DNA from: Acestrorhynchus altus
Lineage: Eukaryota > Chordata > Actinopteri > Characiformes > Acestrorhynchidae
Reading direction: 5' to 3'
DNA: 64,000 bases
Assembly (NCBI GenBank): GCA_034509495.1
Contig: CM067512.1
Span: forward strand, 3,217,699-3,281,698
Positions within the stretch are counted from its first letter, which is position 1. Every line of letters starts with the position of its first letter. Shown one piece after another: positions 1 through 12,694 of this stretch. A program made the translations under genes and the position numbers. The notes under the pieces were generated by a model, which saw nothing but the letters and a program-made list of their open reading frames with translations, ran no database searches and was not told the origin of the DNA.

Positions 1-619
1 TCATAAGTCACGTATATCATGTATATCAAATAAGTCGTGTTTATGTCCCCTAAAGTACTATTTGGGTGGGATAACTTAATGCCTGGGCCGAGGGCTGATT
101 CACCCTTCATCTCAAAAGGCGCCTCGATTGTTGTACTATTTTTCTCCTCCAAGAAATAAACAATGCAAATGTACCCTCGACGGTACAAACAGTACAGCCC
201 TGTTATGTTCCAATTATTTTCCTATTGACATATTTTTTTCTTAAAACAGAGAAGAAAGATAAAAAGCTCACAGCCAAAAACGGATTGAAACCAAACAAAT
301 CATACACAAAAACAGCTGGTCCTTCAGAACAGCCTCAACAACCTGGAGCAGAACATACTCAACACAGTGGATATAATGGTAGATCCCCCCACCTCTGACA
401 ACCCTTACCATTCTTGATAAATCCCTATGATACTGGAGTTCTTCAGTCACCGGGAACCTAATGTGGGTCACCAACATGAAATCCACCACAAACACACCCT
501 AGCAGAAGATGTACTTCCTGCTCCAGCTGATGAAATTCATCCCACATCTGGAGATGCAGTTCTACACAGGCTTCACAGTCTGGAGCTGCACAGCAACCAA
601 ACAGGACCTTCCTCTTGCC

Positions 620-834
620 TTATCCTCTTGCCTCCTCTACTGTCACACCAACCATCTCCATGTCCACCTTCACTGCATCCATAAACCTTCTCTGAGCTCT
701 TCCTCTTCTCCTTCTGCCCGGCAGCTCCATCTCCAACATTCTTTGTCCGTTATATCCACTATTCCTCCTCAACGCATGTCCAAACCATCTCAACCTGGCC
801 TCCCTGGCTTTATCACCAAACTGCTCTTGTCCAT
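620..834 (-). mobile_element. LINE fragment, C-terminal end of a reverse-transcriptase ORF
   Basis: The minus strand carries an open frame of about 70 codons to a TAA at 620-622. It contains GDKAREARLRWFGHALRR and MELPGRRRRGRAQRRFMDAV. The pattern LRWFGHxxRR...PGRRxRGRPxxRW is the familiar tail of LINE-encoded polyproteins in animals. It is a 5'-truncated copy; the rest of ORF2 was not found upstream. Confidence 0.75.
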
Positions 835-1559
835 TCTTGTCACTCCCAATGAAAATCTCAGCATCAATGATTAATCAGTCCTAGAAAATGCTTAGAATAT
901 TAACGTCATTCACGTTCCCACCCTTCGGCCTTCAGTCAAAAGTGACGATTATTTAATTCATATTAAACTATGAGATGTATGACGTCGCAGACCTTCACAG
1001 GTCATGTACGATCTTCATTCTTAAACACTGGATCTGTTGTTCTTTGTCTAAAGAAGCTGAACACATGTTGATTCTGCCTATGGGGAAGCTCCCTTTCTAA
1101 AGCCAGGCTTCGTAACCCTCCTTGTCATCAGTCTCATGGCCTTTTGCTCATCAGTCACTTTTGAGCCAGAACAGTTTTGAAGCACCGACACACACACGGG
1201 TTCACAGCAGGCCATCTGCTTTAGGCCGGGCCGCTTCAGGTCCTGTAAGTTAGATCGGATCACTCCCTGCTGCCAAAAATGACTAAGCAAGTCCACTCAT
1301 CGCAGATCCTCCACGAGAATGAGGAAAGGCACTCTTAATGAAGATATACTTCCAGTTTTTTCACACATATTCCCGCTTTACCTGCACCAGAGTCCTTGGG
1401 CAAGACTCCTAATTCTACACTTGCCTACCTGTGCCCATGCACTCTCTTGGACTCCTGGTTACAGATGGCTGTGGCATCACTGGAATCGATATATGTTGTA
1501 CACAGATTTTGTGTTTTTTAACCTATCCGAGCAGTGAACATACATACACTAGTGAGCAG

Positions 1560-1735
1560 ACACACAGTGAGCATTAAAGAGTGAGCACATGTGCCCAAAG
1601 CAGTGGGCAGCATCTACGGCGGGTAGGTGCCTTGCTTAAGGGCACTTCGGTAGAAACTTTTCGGTTCACAGATTCAAACTGGCGACTTCCTGTCGCAAGG
1701 CCACTTCTTTTACCTCCAGGCCATGGCAGACCCAA
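1560..1735 (+). mobile_element. SINE-like interspersed repeat copy
   Basis: Contains gtgggcagcatctacggcgg, then gccttgcttaagggcacttc, and ends near ccaggccatggc. This order of blocks is common in fish short interspersed repeats. A related but shorter piece lies at 13640-13740. The assignment to a named family is not possible from here. Confidence 0.5.
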
Positions 1736-2219
1736 ACTCCTCACCTCCCAATTATATGGTCAATGGACATGAGCTGTAAGCTAGGACTGAAGACCCTCAT
1801 TTCAGTTGACCGTCTAAAAGTAGAATCATGCTCATACTCCTACCCCCAAGAAAGACACACACTGCAACCTACATCACACAGAATGAGGGTGTGCTGTATC
1901 AGGACCTATTAGAGAACCAGATTGGATTCATTTGATAAAGATTCAATATGAAAAAATTAGTGTGTCCCATGAACTCTTTTTTACTAATTTGATCTTCACT
2001 TCTTCTTCATACACACTAACTTCATGCCAGAGCTGTCTTATGCCGGTCGTGGTCTCTGTGTGAGAACGTGAGCGGGGGCAGAGGTGAGCAGAGTAGAGGA
2101 GATGCTGAGAGCAGGGGTGGAGCAGAGTGAGGGAGCAGAAAAAAGGTTTTCTGCAAGACCACAATATCCCCTCAAACCATATCGCAATATTTAGATATAA
2201 ACAACAATATATCACCCAG

Positions 2220-2400
2220 CCCTAGCAGTGTTTCTCAAACCCAGTCCTGGCGCGCCCCCCCACTCTGCTCGTTTAGACGATACCCTTTTATAACAGACCC
2301 CCAGCAACTCTGTAAAGGATGGTTGATGAGAGTTAATTAGTTGAAACAGGTATGTTGGGAGCAGGTCCATTCATTAAATGTTCAATCCAGGGGGGCTTAG
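2220..2400. repeat. Dispersed repeat fragment (tttctcaaacccagtcctgg type)
   Basis: Begins with gtgtttctcaaacccagtcc and includes gagttaattagttgaaacag. Similar blocks recur at about 6440-6620, where ggtgtgctgggagcagagaa corresponds to ggtatgttgggagcaggtcc here. This is a diverged dispersed family. Confidence 0.45.
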
Positions 2401-2765
2401 TTATAATAAAATCCAAACTGTATTGCAAAGCATAATATTGCAATACACTTTGATATACTGATATTTTGTAACGCCCTTACTGTAGATGTGCCTGACATAC
2501 CATCTCCACGTATCGACGTAGCCCTTCATTTGTTTGGAATAGGCCACAAAACGAGGGGAAACGGTAGTTTATAATGTTCAGGGTGGTTGTATAATTTGCC
2601 GCAGAACGGACACAGACGCAGGCCTGTCAGATAAGACTATTTGTGCCGAGTGTTCTGTCTCTACAGAGATGACTAATTTCCATAGAAAAGCCTGAAGCTC
2701 CACCAAAATCCTCAACTTGCCCAGACAAGCCCCTTGTCCTGCCCGAGGGGCCTTCACAAAATCTC

Positions 2766-2767
2766 AC

Positions 2768-2835
<68 letters not shown>
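2766..2835. repeat. (AC)n microsatellite
   Basis: About 34 uninterrupted dinucleotide units. Confidence 0.98.
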
Positions 2836-2840
<5 letters not shown>

Positions 2841-3047
2841 ATTTAATTACATGCAGATTCTCACACAACTATGAACAACTATGCTGAAAAAGCAACACAC
2901 AAGCACACACACAGTCAGCTCGAGCTTGGAGACAACAGAACACACACTCACAGTTGCATGCACAGAGCTGTTCCACCCGGATGCACTTCAACTCTGTGAA
3001 TAATTCAGCTGCACTAAAATAAAACCTGCCTCATCGCACAGACAGTG

Positions 3048-3052
<5 letters not shown>

Positions 3053-3122
<70 letters not shown>
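3053..3122. repeat. (AC)n microsatellite
   Basis: About 35 units, only 220 bp from the previous tract. Confidence 0.98.
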
Positions 3123-3124
<2 letters not shown>

Positions 3125-3476
3125 ATATACAGATACACACAAACAGTCTCCACAAAGTGCAACTCTGAGGACAGTTCAGATACAAAATGCTAGTAGAACC
3201 CTTGTGGAGCTACAGTCCACAGTTTGGACAGTAGAAGACATTCACATCCATCCGTAAAGAAGGAAGTGCAGCATGAAAATGACCAGAGGACCATCTGCTG
3301 CTTGACTGGACAGTGCTCAATGCCTATATGCTATAAGTGTGCTATAAGTGTAAATGTGAGTATGCAAGTTCAGTCTTTAGAGGCATTTATGTCCACCAAC
3401 ACAATTATTAAGAGCCTGTCCATCTGGGGTTGATCGCTGATGCATCAGAAGCATACACACAAAAACACATAGATAA

Positions 3477-3898
3477 CGTGTCCAAATGTTTATGGACACC
3501 ACATGTAATAAATGCATTCTGCTTTAACTTTTAAAACTTTGTGGGATGCTTTGTGAGATCTTATTTAATCCCTATAGTGAAGTATTGCCAATAGAATAGG
3601 ACTCTCTGCAGCGGACAAACATGAACCAATACCCTCCATGTCTAACGGCAGGCATGGGCTAGGGGGCTATAAAGTCCCCCAACACTGAGCTGTGAAACAG
3701 TGCAACTGTGTTCTCTGCAATGATGGAGCTCCATCCAGTACTTTTGATATTGGTTGAATTGGGAAGTTGGGGACGAGTGATCGTCGGGGTGGTGATCATC
3801 TAACATCCTGATGTCACTACTGCTCTCTTTCAATACCCTTGATTTCAGAAGAAACGATGAGTGTGCAGATGTCCCAATACTTTTGTCCATACAGTGTT
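3477..3898 (-). mobile_element. MITE-like element, family A, nearly full length
   Basis: One end reads gtgtccaaatgtttatggac. The other ends in tcccaatacttttgtccata, whose reverse complement is the tatggacaaaagtattggga terminus seen in other copies. Between them are atgatggagctccatccagt and ggtggtgatcatctaacatc. At least seven further copies or fragments occur in this window. There is no coding capacity. Confidence 0.6.
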
Positions 3899-4563
3899 AA
3901 GAGTTTTCACGCTCGTTCAGGTACCTTTACAGAACATCTGACGAGTCACATGGGAGCAGTCAGCCAACAGTGTGCGGCTGCGAGTGTGACAGAATGAGCA
4001 GAAGTGCATGAGAATATTAGAACACGCAACCTCTAGGGGACCGGAGTTCTGCTCATTACAGCAGCAAAGTCTGGGATTATTACTTAGCGGACCTTCGACC
4101 CTTATTCTAGTCGATTAAATGTTTGGACCATCTACCATCTTCAGGGGCATCACCAGCAGTCATTGCTGCTTATATAAGACATGAAAAGCCTCAAGAGGGT
4201 TCTGCACTACCCTTCACCCCACACAGCAAGAAACAGGCAGCCAGAGTCTGAATGCTGTGCCGTTACGGAGGCTGTGACCGAAGTTATTTCATAAGATCAC
4301 ATGATTTCGATCACACACTAAATTATTGATCAGAACGAGTAAATGACTGAATGATTGGCAGCCTCTCAGTAATGGAGCTATCTCCTCTCCTCAGAGGAAG
4401 CACTATTGGTATTGATTTCTGAGGGATGTTTAATAAACCAGTGTATTTGAGTGAAGGCCTTGACTTGAAAGTCCACATGAGCTCCAGAGAAGAGTAAATG
4501 ACATCATATTAATTGGGGATGGAGTCTGTAATATAGCTCTATATACACACTGCATTATGATTA

Positions 4564-5010
4564 GCTCCTCACTGTCCACCCTCTCAGCTCCTCTGACCAC
4601 ACAGGAGCACTTTGTCGATCTTTAATTACAGACTGTAGTTCATCTGTTTTTCTGTAGACTTTCACCCCGATCTTCAATGATCAGGACCCCACAGGACCAC
4701 CGCAGAGCAGCTATTATGTGGGTGGTGGTCATTCTCAGCACTGCAGTCACACTGACATGGTTGTGGTGTCCACTCCTCGTCCACTCTATAAGACTCTCCA
4801 ACCTTGTAGATGTAAAGTCAGAGACAGAAGCTGGTGTTGATCATCCTCTAGTCCTTCATCAGTGCTCACAGGATGCTGCCCCCAGCTATTGGCTGGATAT
4901 TTCTGGTTGGTGGACCATTCAATGTCCAGCAGTGACACTGGGGGTTTAAACACACCAGCAGCACTGCTGTGTCTGATCCATTCATCCATTCATACCAGTG
5001 CAACACACAC
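4564..5010 (+). repeat. Dispersed repeat family B (cagcactgcagtcacactgac type)
   Basis: Shares with 20880-21200 the blocks gtccaccctctcagctcctc, acagactgtagttcatctg, cattctcagcactgcagtca, tagatgtaaagtcagagaca and, inverted, ccagcagcactgctgtgtct. It is a non-coding interspersed family. Confidence 0.55.
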
Positions 5011-5147
5011 TAACACACCAACACCATGTCAAAACAGATCTACACAGGCAAATGAGGACCAAGGTCCAGCAATTAGGGCTACATAATGATAGAGGCTGGA
5101 GGACACATCTGTCTGTTTTGTTAAAGAGCATGATACGGTTAATAAAT

Positions 5148-5785
5148 ATATAGACAAAAGTATTGGGACACCTACTTAGTAAGTGTTGTTTCTGAAATAT
5201 AGGGTATTAGTATGAGTTTATCCTGCATTTCTTGGAGTAAAGGCTCTGTCTCACTTTTGTGCAGAAGACAAACTACAACACCATTGAGAGGCAGCATGGT
5301 ACACAATCGGGAGGTGGGATTAATGGGTAATTATCTGTTCTCGCAGGGTTTTAGTCATCTGCATGGTGAATTAGCTTGGCTGTGAAACTGCGTGTAGCCA
5401 CGTGTCTCTATTGTGAGACATGAAAGAAGTTCTACTAGGTTCTGGAGGACATTGCTGTGAGGATCTGATTGCATTTCAGCCATTAGTGTTCCAGTCAGGG
5501 TGGGATTTCAGATGATCACCCACCTGCCCCCATCCCAAATGGTCCCAAAAGTACTGGATATGGCACCCATCATTCCAGAGAGACACATTCACTGCCTACG
5601 GCTCCAGTGCTGGGGCTTTAAACCCTTTTAACCCCTGGCAACAGGCTTGGTGCCAGTAGGCTCATGCTTGTTTGTCTGCTCCAGAGAGTCCTATTCTACT
5701 GGCAGTACGTCTCCGCAGGGACTAGACAAGCTGTGTGTACATTTGGACATCTCTGTCAGCACACAAACAGTTGGACATATAGCGT
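5148..5785 (+). mobile_element. MITE-like element, family A
   Basis: Starts agacaaaagtattgggacac and ends near acagttggacatatagcgtg. It contains the family blocks ccaaaagtactggatatggc and gagagtcctattctactggc. Confidence 0.6.
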
Positions 5786-6439
5786 GATGTTGCCATTTTT
5801 AATATACAAGGCTTTTGCGTGACAGCGACGATATGTGTGTTTGTGTCTGTGTGTATGTGCGCTGAAGAAGCCCTTCTGCACTCTTGTCTCACTGGGCAAC
5901 AGATTTAATCAGAGTTATGACATGGAATCACGCCTAGAGACCTAAACACACACTGGCAATACACACGCACATTATGCATAAATAAATAACATGTCCATAT
6001 GGCACTCCCGCAGTGCTTTCACTTATATACGGCTGCAAAGTATGAATACCGCACACAGCATCCTGCTAACCTCTCGACGTGAAAACACACACACTGTCTG
6101 GACAGGCTCTTTGTATCCTTCAAAAGATCTACCGCAAATAGTCGCACTCTTAAAATAGTTAGTATCACACTGACCTCATCTCAGAAATGGTGCAACATCA
6201 TAAATCTTCTCATTACCCACCATAACTAAAAAGCCATTTCCCTTCAGTCATAAATATCAGCTTTTCCAGCTAAGGTCAGAGATAGTAAGTTCTGTCCCAG
6301 GTGCATTTGTCTTGATGAGGTGAGGTCACTGAGAGGCCTCAATGTGGCCACATGCTGGACGATACACTACGGAAGTGCTGGTCAGTAGTCAATAGTATAA
6401 AAATACACATCTACTCAGATCTTTTAACCTGGGTATCAT

Positions 6440-6620
6440 ATCCATCTACATGATCCAGTTCTGGATTCCCTGCTTCAACACATGATTCAACTCTGGATGA
6501 TTCATTGAATCAGGTGTGCTGGGAGCAGAGAATCCATCAGATGTTCCGGGCAGGAGGGGCACTGGGACCAGGTCTAACAAACGCCTGATCTAATCCATGG
6601 GTTCCCAGTCCTGATCTCCA
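6440..6620. repeat. Dispersed repeat fragment related to 2220-2400
   Basis: Shares tggattccctgcttcaacac and the gaatcaggtgtgctgggagc block with the earlier copy. It is truncated and diverged. Confidence 0.4.
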
Positions 6621-6904
6621 CCCGAGTGTGACACACGTGATCCAGGAAGGTGTATGAAGAGTGACAGTGGAGTGTATTAGAGCGGCTATGATGGATCTGC
6701 CTCTCTCAGATGGTACCACGGGTCTCCAGGACCAGGACTGGACACCCTTCTCAAATAAATAAAAATGTGCAAAGTTCTCAGTGTTCTGAATACTGACGTT
6801 CAGGAGTGTAGGACTCAATGCAGATGTCCTTTAAATACTGCAGCTGTCCACTGAATACTACAGGTCCCCAGTTTAGCTGTCCACAGCCTAACATTCAGCC
6901 CCGC

Positions 6905-7890
6905 AGCTCTGATCGACCCACACCCAGCCCTGATGGAAGCTCACACTGTCTGATAGAAGCCCACACCTGACAGCTCTGATAGGCTCACACTGGCTCTGAT
7001 AAAGCCGCTGACTCTAGTAAAGCCCACGCAGCTCTGATGAAGCTCACACACAGCTCTGATGAAGCCCTCACTGGCTCTGATAGAGCTCACACTGACACTG
7101 ATAAGCCCACACTGGCTCTGGTAAGCCCAAACAGCTCTGATAGGCCCACACTGTCTGATGAAGCTCCACACTGGCTCTGATGACTCACCACTGGCCTTTA
7201 GTAAACCCTCACTGACTCTGATAGAGCTCACTAGCACTGATAAACCACACCCAGCTCTGATGGAGGCCCAAACTGACTCTGATAGAAGCCCACTGACTCT
7301 GATGAAGCCCAAACTGGCTCTGGTGACCCACATGACTCTGATAGAGCCACAGCTCTGAGATTGAGCTCACACTGACTCTGATGAAGCCCTCACTGACTCT
7401 GATGAAGCTTACACTGACACTGATGAAGCTCTCAGTGACTCTGATGAAGCTCACACTGACTCTGATTAAGTTCACACTGCCTGATGAAGCTCACACTGAC
7501 TCTGATGAAGCTCACACTGACTCTGATGAAGCTCACACTGCCTGATGAAGCTCTCATTGACTCTGATGAAGCTCACACTGACACTGATGAAGCCCACACT
7601 GACTCTGATGAAGCCCGCAGCCAGCACTGATGAAGCTCACATGGACTCAGTGAAGCTCACTGGCTCTGATGAAGCTCACCAGCTCTGATACGACTCCCAC
7701 ACACTGGCTCTGAGTAGGCTCACACTGGCTCTGATGAAGCTCACACCCCAGCTCGATCGACTCACCCCAGCTCTGATGGAAGCTCACCCAGCTCACAGTG
7801 AGCTCACTGACACTGATGGAAACCCATTGACTCTGATAGGCTCACACTGTACTGTAAACCCACACTGACTCTGATGGGCTCACACTGACT
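6905..7890. repeat. Minisatellite, about 21-bp unit, roughly 1 kb
   Basis: Degenerate tandem copies of actctgatgaagctcacactg. Units are most regular at 7370-7620 and partly damaged toward both ends. Because 21 is divisible by three the array is open in several frames, which creates spurious reading frames rich in IRVSVSF-type heptads. No flanking gene uses them. Confidence 0.9.
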
Positions 7891-8019
7891 CTGAGCTCTA
7901 GTCCACATCTTTACCTATTGCCTGAAAGGTGCTGCTGACTCACTCTTATTCTCAGACTGCATTTTAGTCATGGCATGACCCACTTTCCCAGTGTTCCCAC
8001 TTCCTTCCCGTCCCCCTTG

Positions 8020-8240
8020 CCCCCACGGTGAGCGCGACAGCTATGAGATGGAGAAAACCTGAGTGCCATCAGACATCAGGCGCGCGGGGAGCCTGGTGCA
8101 CAGCGCTCGCGCTCTGTCTCTCTTTCTCTCTCTCCCTCTCTCTCCTCAGACCTCCACCGGCGCTGCTCCCTCCATCTGCTCCGTCCTCGCGCTCCCGGGC
8201 TCCTCTTCATCCCGCGCAAACTCAAGAAAGCTGGGATTAA
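8020..8240. other. Short GC/CpG-rich island between two minisatellites
   Basis: This has several CpGs (gcgcgcgggg, gcgctcgcgctc) and a CT-rich tract ending in ctcctcag. It could be a small CpG island or the edge of a non-coding transcript. No open frame here is convincing. Confidence 0.3.
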
Positions 8241-8254
8241 AGAAGATCGATTCT

Positions 8255-8690
8255 TGTCACAGCCCAACCGCCCCCAGTCAAACCGTCTACTAATCCAGCC
8301 ATCCCCAATCAAATCATCCCCAGTCCAGCAATCCCTGACTCTGAATCGTCCCCAGCCTATCCGTACCCAGGCTAACTGTCCACAGCGTAGTCGTCCCCAG
8401 CCTAACCCTCCCCAGTCCAACCGTCCCCAGCCTAACCCTCCCCAGTCCAACAGTCCCCAGCCTAACTGTCCACAGTCCAACCGTCCCTAATCCAACCGTC
8501 CCCAGCTCTGAATCGTCCCACAGTCAAATGTCCGCAGTCTAATCATCCCCCAGTCTAACCGTCTCAGTATGACCGTCTCAGTCTAACCATCCGAGTCTAA
8601 TCGTCCTAGCTCTGAAATGTCCCAGTCTAACCGTCCCAGCTGCCAGAAATGTCCCCAGTCTAACCGTCACAGCTCTGAAACGTTCTGACG
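8255..8690. repeat. Minisatellite, about 15-bp unit
   Basis: Pyrimidine-rich tandem units of the type cagtccaaccgtccc and cagcctaaccctccc, most regular at 8390-8490. It lies a few hundred bases from the 21-bp array, with a short GC-rich stretch between. Confidence 0.88.
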
Positions 8691-8913
8691 CACGCGCGTC
8701 ATGCCACCCAGACGCTCCTGACTGAAGCAGGCTCCGTGGTGCGCAGCACCAGGGCCACTTGGGCACAGGTGTGTCCCCAAATGGTGCCCTGGGTCACTTC
8801 GTGGGGACTATTCTTTGGGCAGAGTCAGATCTCCAAGCTAATATATCTGGATCCTTAAACAGAAACACACTTTAAAATGTATCCATTCACTCATTAATGA
8901 ACTGTTACAATCT

Positions 8914-8964
8914 TCATTCATTCATTCATTCATTCATTCATTCATTCATTCATTCATTCATTCA
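8914..8964. repeat. (ATTC)n microsatellite
   Basis: About 12 tetranucleotide units. Confidence 0.95.
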
Positions 8965-9802
8965 ATCAAATGTAGGAATCAGATTCATTCATGCAAAAAA
9001 CAAGCACTGTCTCAATTAAATATTCCATTCCACCTTAAATGGTGCAGCAGCTTCATTCAGATATGTGTCCAAAACAGCAGCACCGTTTAGGGTGGAATAG
9101 AAATTCATATTGAAGATCTGCCTCAAACAAAGTGTAACCTCCCATTTATGCCTCTTCCCTTCCTTCTCCAGCCTCGGCATGCATTTATTTCATAGTGAGT
9201 TCATGCAAATGATGCATGCCATGTCACCAGGTGGGGTTGGGTTCGATTCAGTCAGCAGCAGCCAGGCCTGCAAGTGCGTGTAGTGTCTGATCTTTAGTGC
9301 AATGGACGTATTCTCATTTTGGCATAACTCAGCAAAGGTGATGTGGCAGGATATTCCGCGTATCGCTCTTTCATACTCTGCTATGACTTAAAAGTATTTA
9401 CTGTATCGCCGTATATATCAGTATAGTACACTGTATAACCAGTATCGTGATACATACTGTATGTTCAGTTTCTTGCCCATCCGCAGACGCAGCTGCGTGA
9501 GCTGTATACAGTATCTGAATAAGGTTATGTATCCAACGCTTAGCTTTAACAGCATCAAAGCCTGTAACGTCCATCAAGGACAGAGAAAGGACAGAGAAAT
9601 GCGAAGATTTGAGTTCAGTCAAAATCAAAGGAGTGCTTAAATAGTTGGAGAGAACCACTGTTGTTTAATTAACGTTCAGTGGACTTAATTAAGCAGCTAC
9701 AGGCCCATCTCACACAGAAATTAATCCCCGCTGCTGGCTTCACAGAGGGTGCTCAAGGGAAAGAAACTCTGGTGTAAAGAAGTATGTGTGCGTGTGTGTG
9801 TA

Positions 9803-9803
<1 letters not shown>

Positions 9804-9871
<68 letters not shown>
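9804..9871. repeat. (TG)n microsatellite
   Basis: Long GT tract. A CA tract on the same strand follows at 9952-9979, so the pair can fold back. Confidence 0.97.
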
Positions 9872-9873
<2 letters not shown>

Positions 9874-10139
9874 ATTTCAGTAGAGTCCAACTTTAGAGCT
9901 CTGTTTTGAACAGAAGTGCTTATGGATTTATCTTTCCAAAGGCACTTCACATACACACACACACACGCACACACACACTACACCACTGTTCTCTCACTCC
10001 AGTTGACTCAAGGGTATTGGCCATCAGTGTTGGGTTGATGGCTGTTAATTTAATTTCCTTTGACTGGTGGATGCACTTACGTGTGCCACTCACAATATTT
10101 AACTTTACATTCCAGATCAGGACACTCAGATGCTGACAT

Positions 10140-10147
<8 letters not shown>

Positions 10148-10201
<54 letters not shown>
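10148..10201. repeat. (TA)n tract
   Basis: About 27 TA units, self-complementary. Confidence 0.97.
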
Positions 10202-10202
<1 letters not shown>

Positions 10203-10362
10203 CATTTTCATTTTTTCATTTTATAATAATTTTAAGTTATGAGTTTTCATGAAATACGGATTTAAATAGTTATAGTTAACAATATTAATAATTAATTATA
10301 ATGCAGGTATTATTGTGTGTGTGTGTGAGAGAGAGAGAGTGATACACATACATCACATACAC

Positions 10363-10372
<10 letters not shown>

Positions 10373-10447
<75 letters not shown>
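10373..10447. repeat. (TA)n tract
   Basis: About 37 TA units, 170 bp from the previous tract. Confidence 0.97.
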
Positions 10448-10449
<2 letters not shown>

Positions 10450-11042
10450 TATTTTCAACTCTTCTTACATCTTCTTCATGCATTGCAGTAGATCAGGCAC
10501 TCTTCTGGCCTCCCTTTGCTGTTTCTGTATTTCTGTGATTAATTTGGATGAACACCCCCACAGATTTTATGCTAACCAGTATTAACACTCTGGAACAGAG
10601 TGAATCAGATGTAAAAGCTTTTTAAAGCGGTCATGCCTTCAGTACAGCCTGAGAGTCCTAATAATTATTTATTAATAAGATTTTAAATCTTTTTTTTTGC
10701 CATTTTATTTATTGGGGAATATAATGAAACACCACAGTCTTACATCCTCCATATTTAGATTACAAATACAACATATTTGCACATTTGAAAAATTCATTCT
10801 TAAATGCTTCTAATCCAGTTATAAACCACGAAAGGACATCCCGCTGTGATGATAAGCAGTCAGAGTGTAGGGCAGTTCTACAGGCAGCTGTCAGAGACTG
10901 AGGCTCTGATCAGAGAGGCTTTATGTAGAGATTACATACGATTTTGATCATTTATGTTTATTCATGAATGTTTTATTTGTATATATGTATTTGAAGCAGA
11001 TTACATACATCAATAACCCACCCATTAAACATTGATTATCTT

Positions 11043-11044
<2 letters not shown>

Positions 11045-11091
<47 letters not shown>
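11045..11091. repeat. (TG)n microsatellite
   Basis: About 23 units. Confidence 0.97.
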
Positions 11092-11093
<2 letters not shown>

Positions 11094-11928
11094 ACATGTG
11101 AACTATTAATTAAAAAATGATTCTGCAATTTTGAGAATTGATACAATATTGCAAAATATAATATTGCAATACTTTGATATATCAGTACTTTCTTACACCA
11201 TAAACAGCAGTGCATGCAGTGATCGGTAGATTAATAACTGAGCAGTCAGTTATCATAGCCCATGTGTTAGATTTTGAAGAAATGATCAGACCTGGGGAAA
11301 CACAAAGCTCTTTAATGTTTGAAGGCAGGAAAAGCTATCTTGTCTGTCTGCAACCAACAGAAAGACTACTGCAGCATAAGTGACAGAAAGTTTAATGATG
11401 GTAATGGAAGGAAAGTGTTAAAAGGCACAGGCAATTGCCCACTCCTACTACACTGCATATGGGGCTAAAAGAGTGGCTGGACACACAGATGTCCTTGGAT
11501 TTGGAAGATGGCCTGGCCTGATCAGTTCTGTTTTGCTGCTGCTGGAACAAGAAGTCCAGTCTGTGCAGGCTCCAGGACTGGAAGTATCTGCTGGAACCAC
11601 AGGGCACCTTCAGAGGTCTTGTAGAAGAAACTGCTTTGGAGGCATGTGGAGAACCAACAAGATGCACAATATAATGGGTGATCATGTCTTTTGCGTGTAT
11701 ACTCAACATACATTAGTGCCTACAGATGTAGCGGGTGTGTGTGAGAGCAGGTGTAAGTGAACCAGGTTGACTAAAGCTGCTGTTCTGGTGTTTCTCTTTG
11801 TGCTCCTTTGAAGATGATGTAACGCTGTTTGATGTGGCCGAATCTATCAGAAGCAGGTGTTTATATAAGCAGATCATCTATGCATTCAAATTTGTGGCCA
11901 TCAGCATACATGCACATGTTTGTATACA

Positions 11929-11959
<31 letters not shown>
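11929..11959. repeat. (AC)n microsatellite
   Basis: About 15 units, followed by shorter GT runs near 11993-12006. Confidence 0.95.
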
Positions 11960-11960
<1 letters not shown>

Positions 11961-12267
11961 GGAAACACCAGCATGTTTCTTTAATGTAATTTGTGTGTGT
12001 GTGTGCCAGTGGGTATGGGGGTTGTGTGAGGGGTGTAGTATCTGTTATTGTTTGCGGACTTGTATGACTATATGTGTGTGTGTGATTGTCTGCAGTGTGC
12101 AGATTCAGCAAGCTGCCTCTCACGACCCAGTTCCCCCAATGAGATTTGTTTATGGGCAGTGAGAAAGGAGTCTGCAGTGAGCCTAGAGCATTCTCCTCAC
12201 ACTACTGTGAAACAGCTCCCTCTACTGGTGGTCATGTAGATTCAACCACTGCCCCTGTTTGTTTCCT

Positions 12268-12480
12268 TTAGGGTTCATGTTATGGATAAGGATCTCAGCC
12301 ACTTTGACAAAGCCCAAACTTTGATGACTAGGAGACTGGGTCAGAACATCTCCAAAACCAAGCAGGTCATCTCCAAACAGGTTTTGTGGGGTGCTATGAA
12401 ATGGTCAGTGCCCAAAGGGACCTAAGAAAGGACAGGATCATGGGTGCCCAAGGGTGTTTTATGAAGATGTAGATGATTTT
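12268..12480 (+). pseudogene. Tc1-like transposase relic, DNA-binding part
   Basis: The plus strand reads FDKAQTLMTRRLGQNISKT, matching the helix-turn-helix start of fish Tc1-type transposases. This is followed by decayed sequence (QVLWGAMKWS) and a stop. Only the N-terminal part is left. Confidence 0.6.
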
Positions 12481-12547
12481 AGTAATGATTATATATACTA
12501 TATCTTTTTTGGCTAATATATTTTGTACATTATTTTGTACTTTATAT

Positions 12548-12550
12548 TAA

Positions 12551-12583
<33 letters not shown>

Positions 12584-12584
12584 C

Positions 12585-12617
<33 letters not shown>

Positions 12618-12694
12618 AATAATAATAATAATAATAATATTATTTTATATAATTATTCTATATACTTTATAACAATACTACTACCAACAACAAC

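Larger units (their letters stand above)
1..6900. other. Left flank without a supported gene
   Basis: Apart from the LINE fragment, SINE-like copy, MITEs and AC tracts listed separately, nothing here supports an exon. The open frames are short and carry no domain I recognise. Confidence 0.6.
8765..12267. other. Intergenic sequence, microsatellite-rich, no supported gene
   Basis: AT-rich DNA with ATTC, TG and TA arrays. At 11340-11760 both strands are open for about 95-105 codons, but no splice context or domain supports a gene. Confidence 0.55.

Noticed and set aside
6941..7475. Open frames with IRVSVSF-type heptad repeats
   Set aside because: They come from the 21-bp minisatellite read in several frames on both strands; not a repeat protein gene.
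8076..8480. 134-codon minus-strand open frame with GLGWGRLDWG repeats
   Set aside because: It arises from the 15-bp minisatellite, whose length is a multiple of three; there are no splice or start signals to support it.
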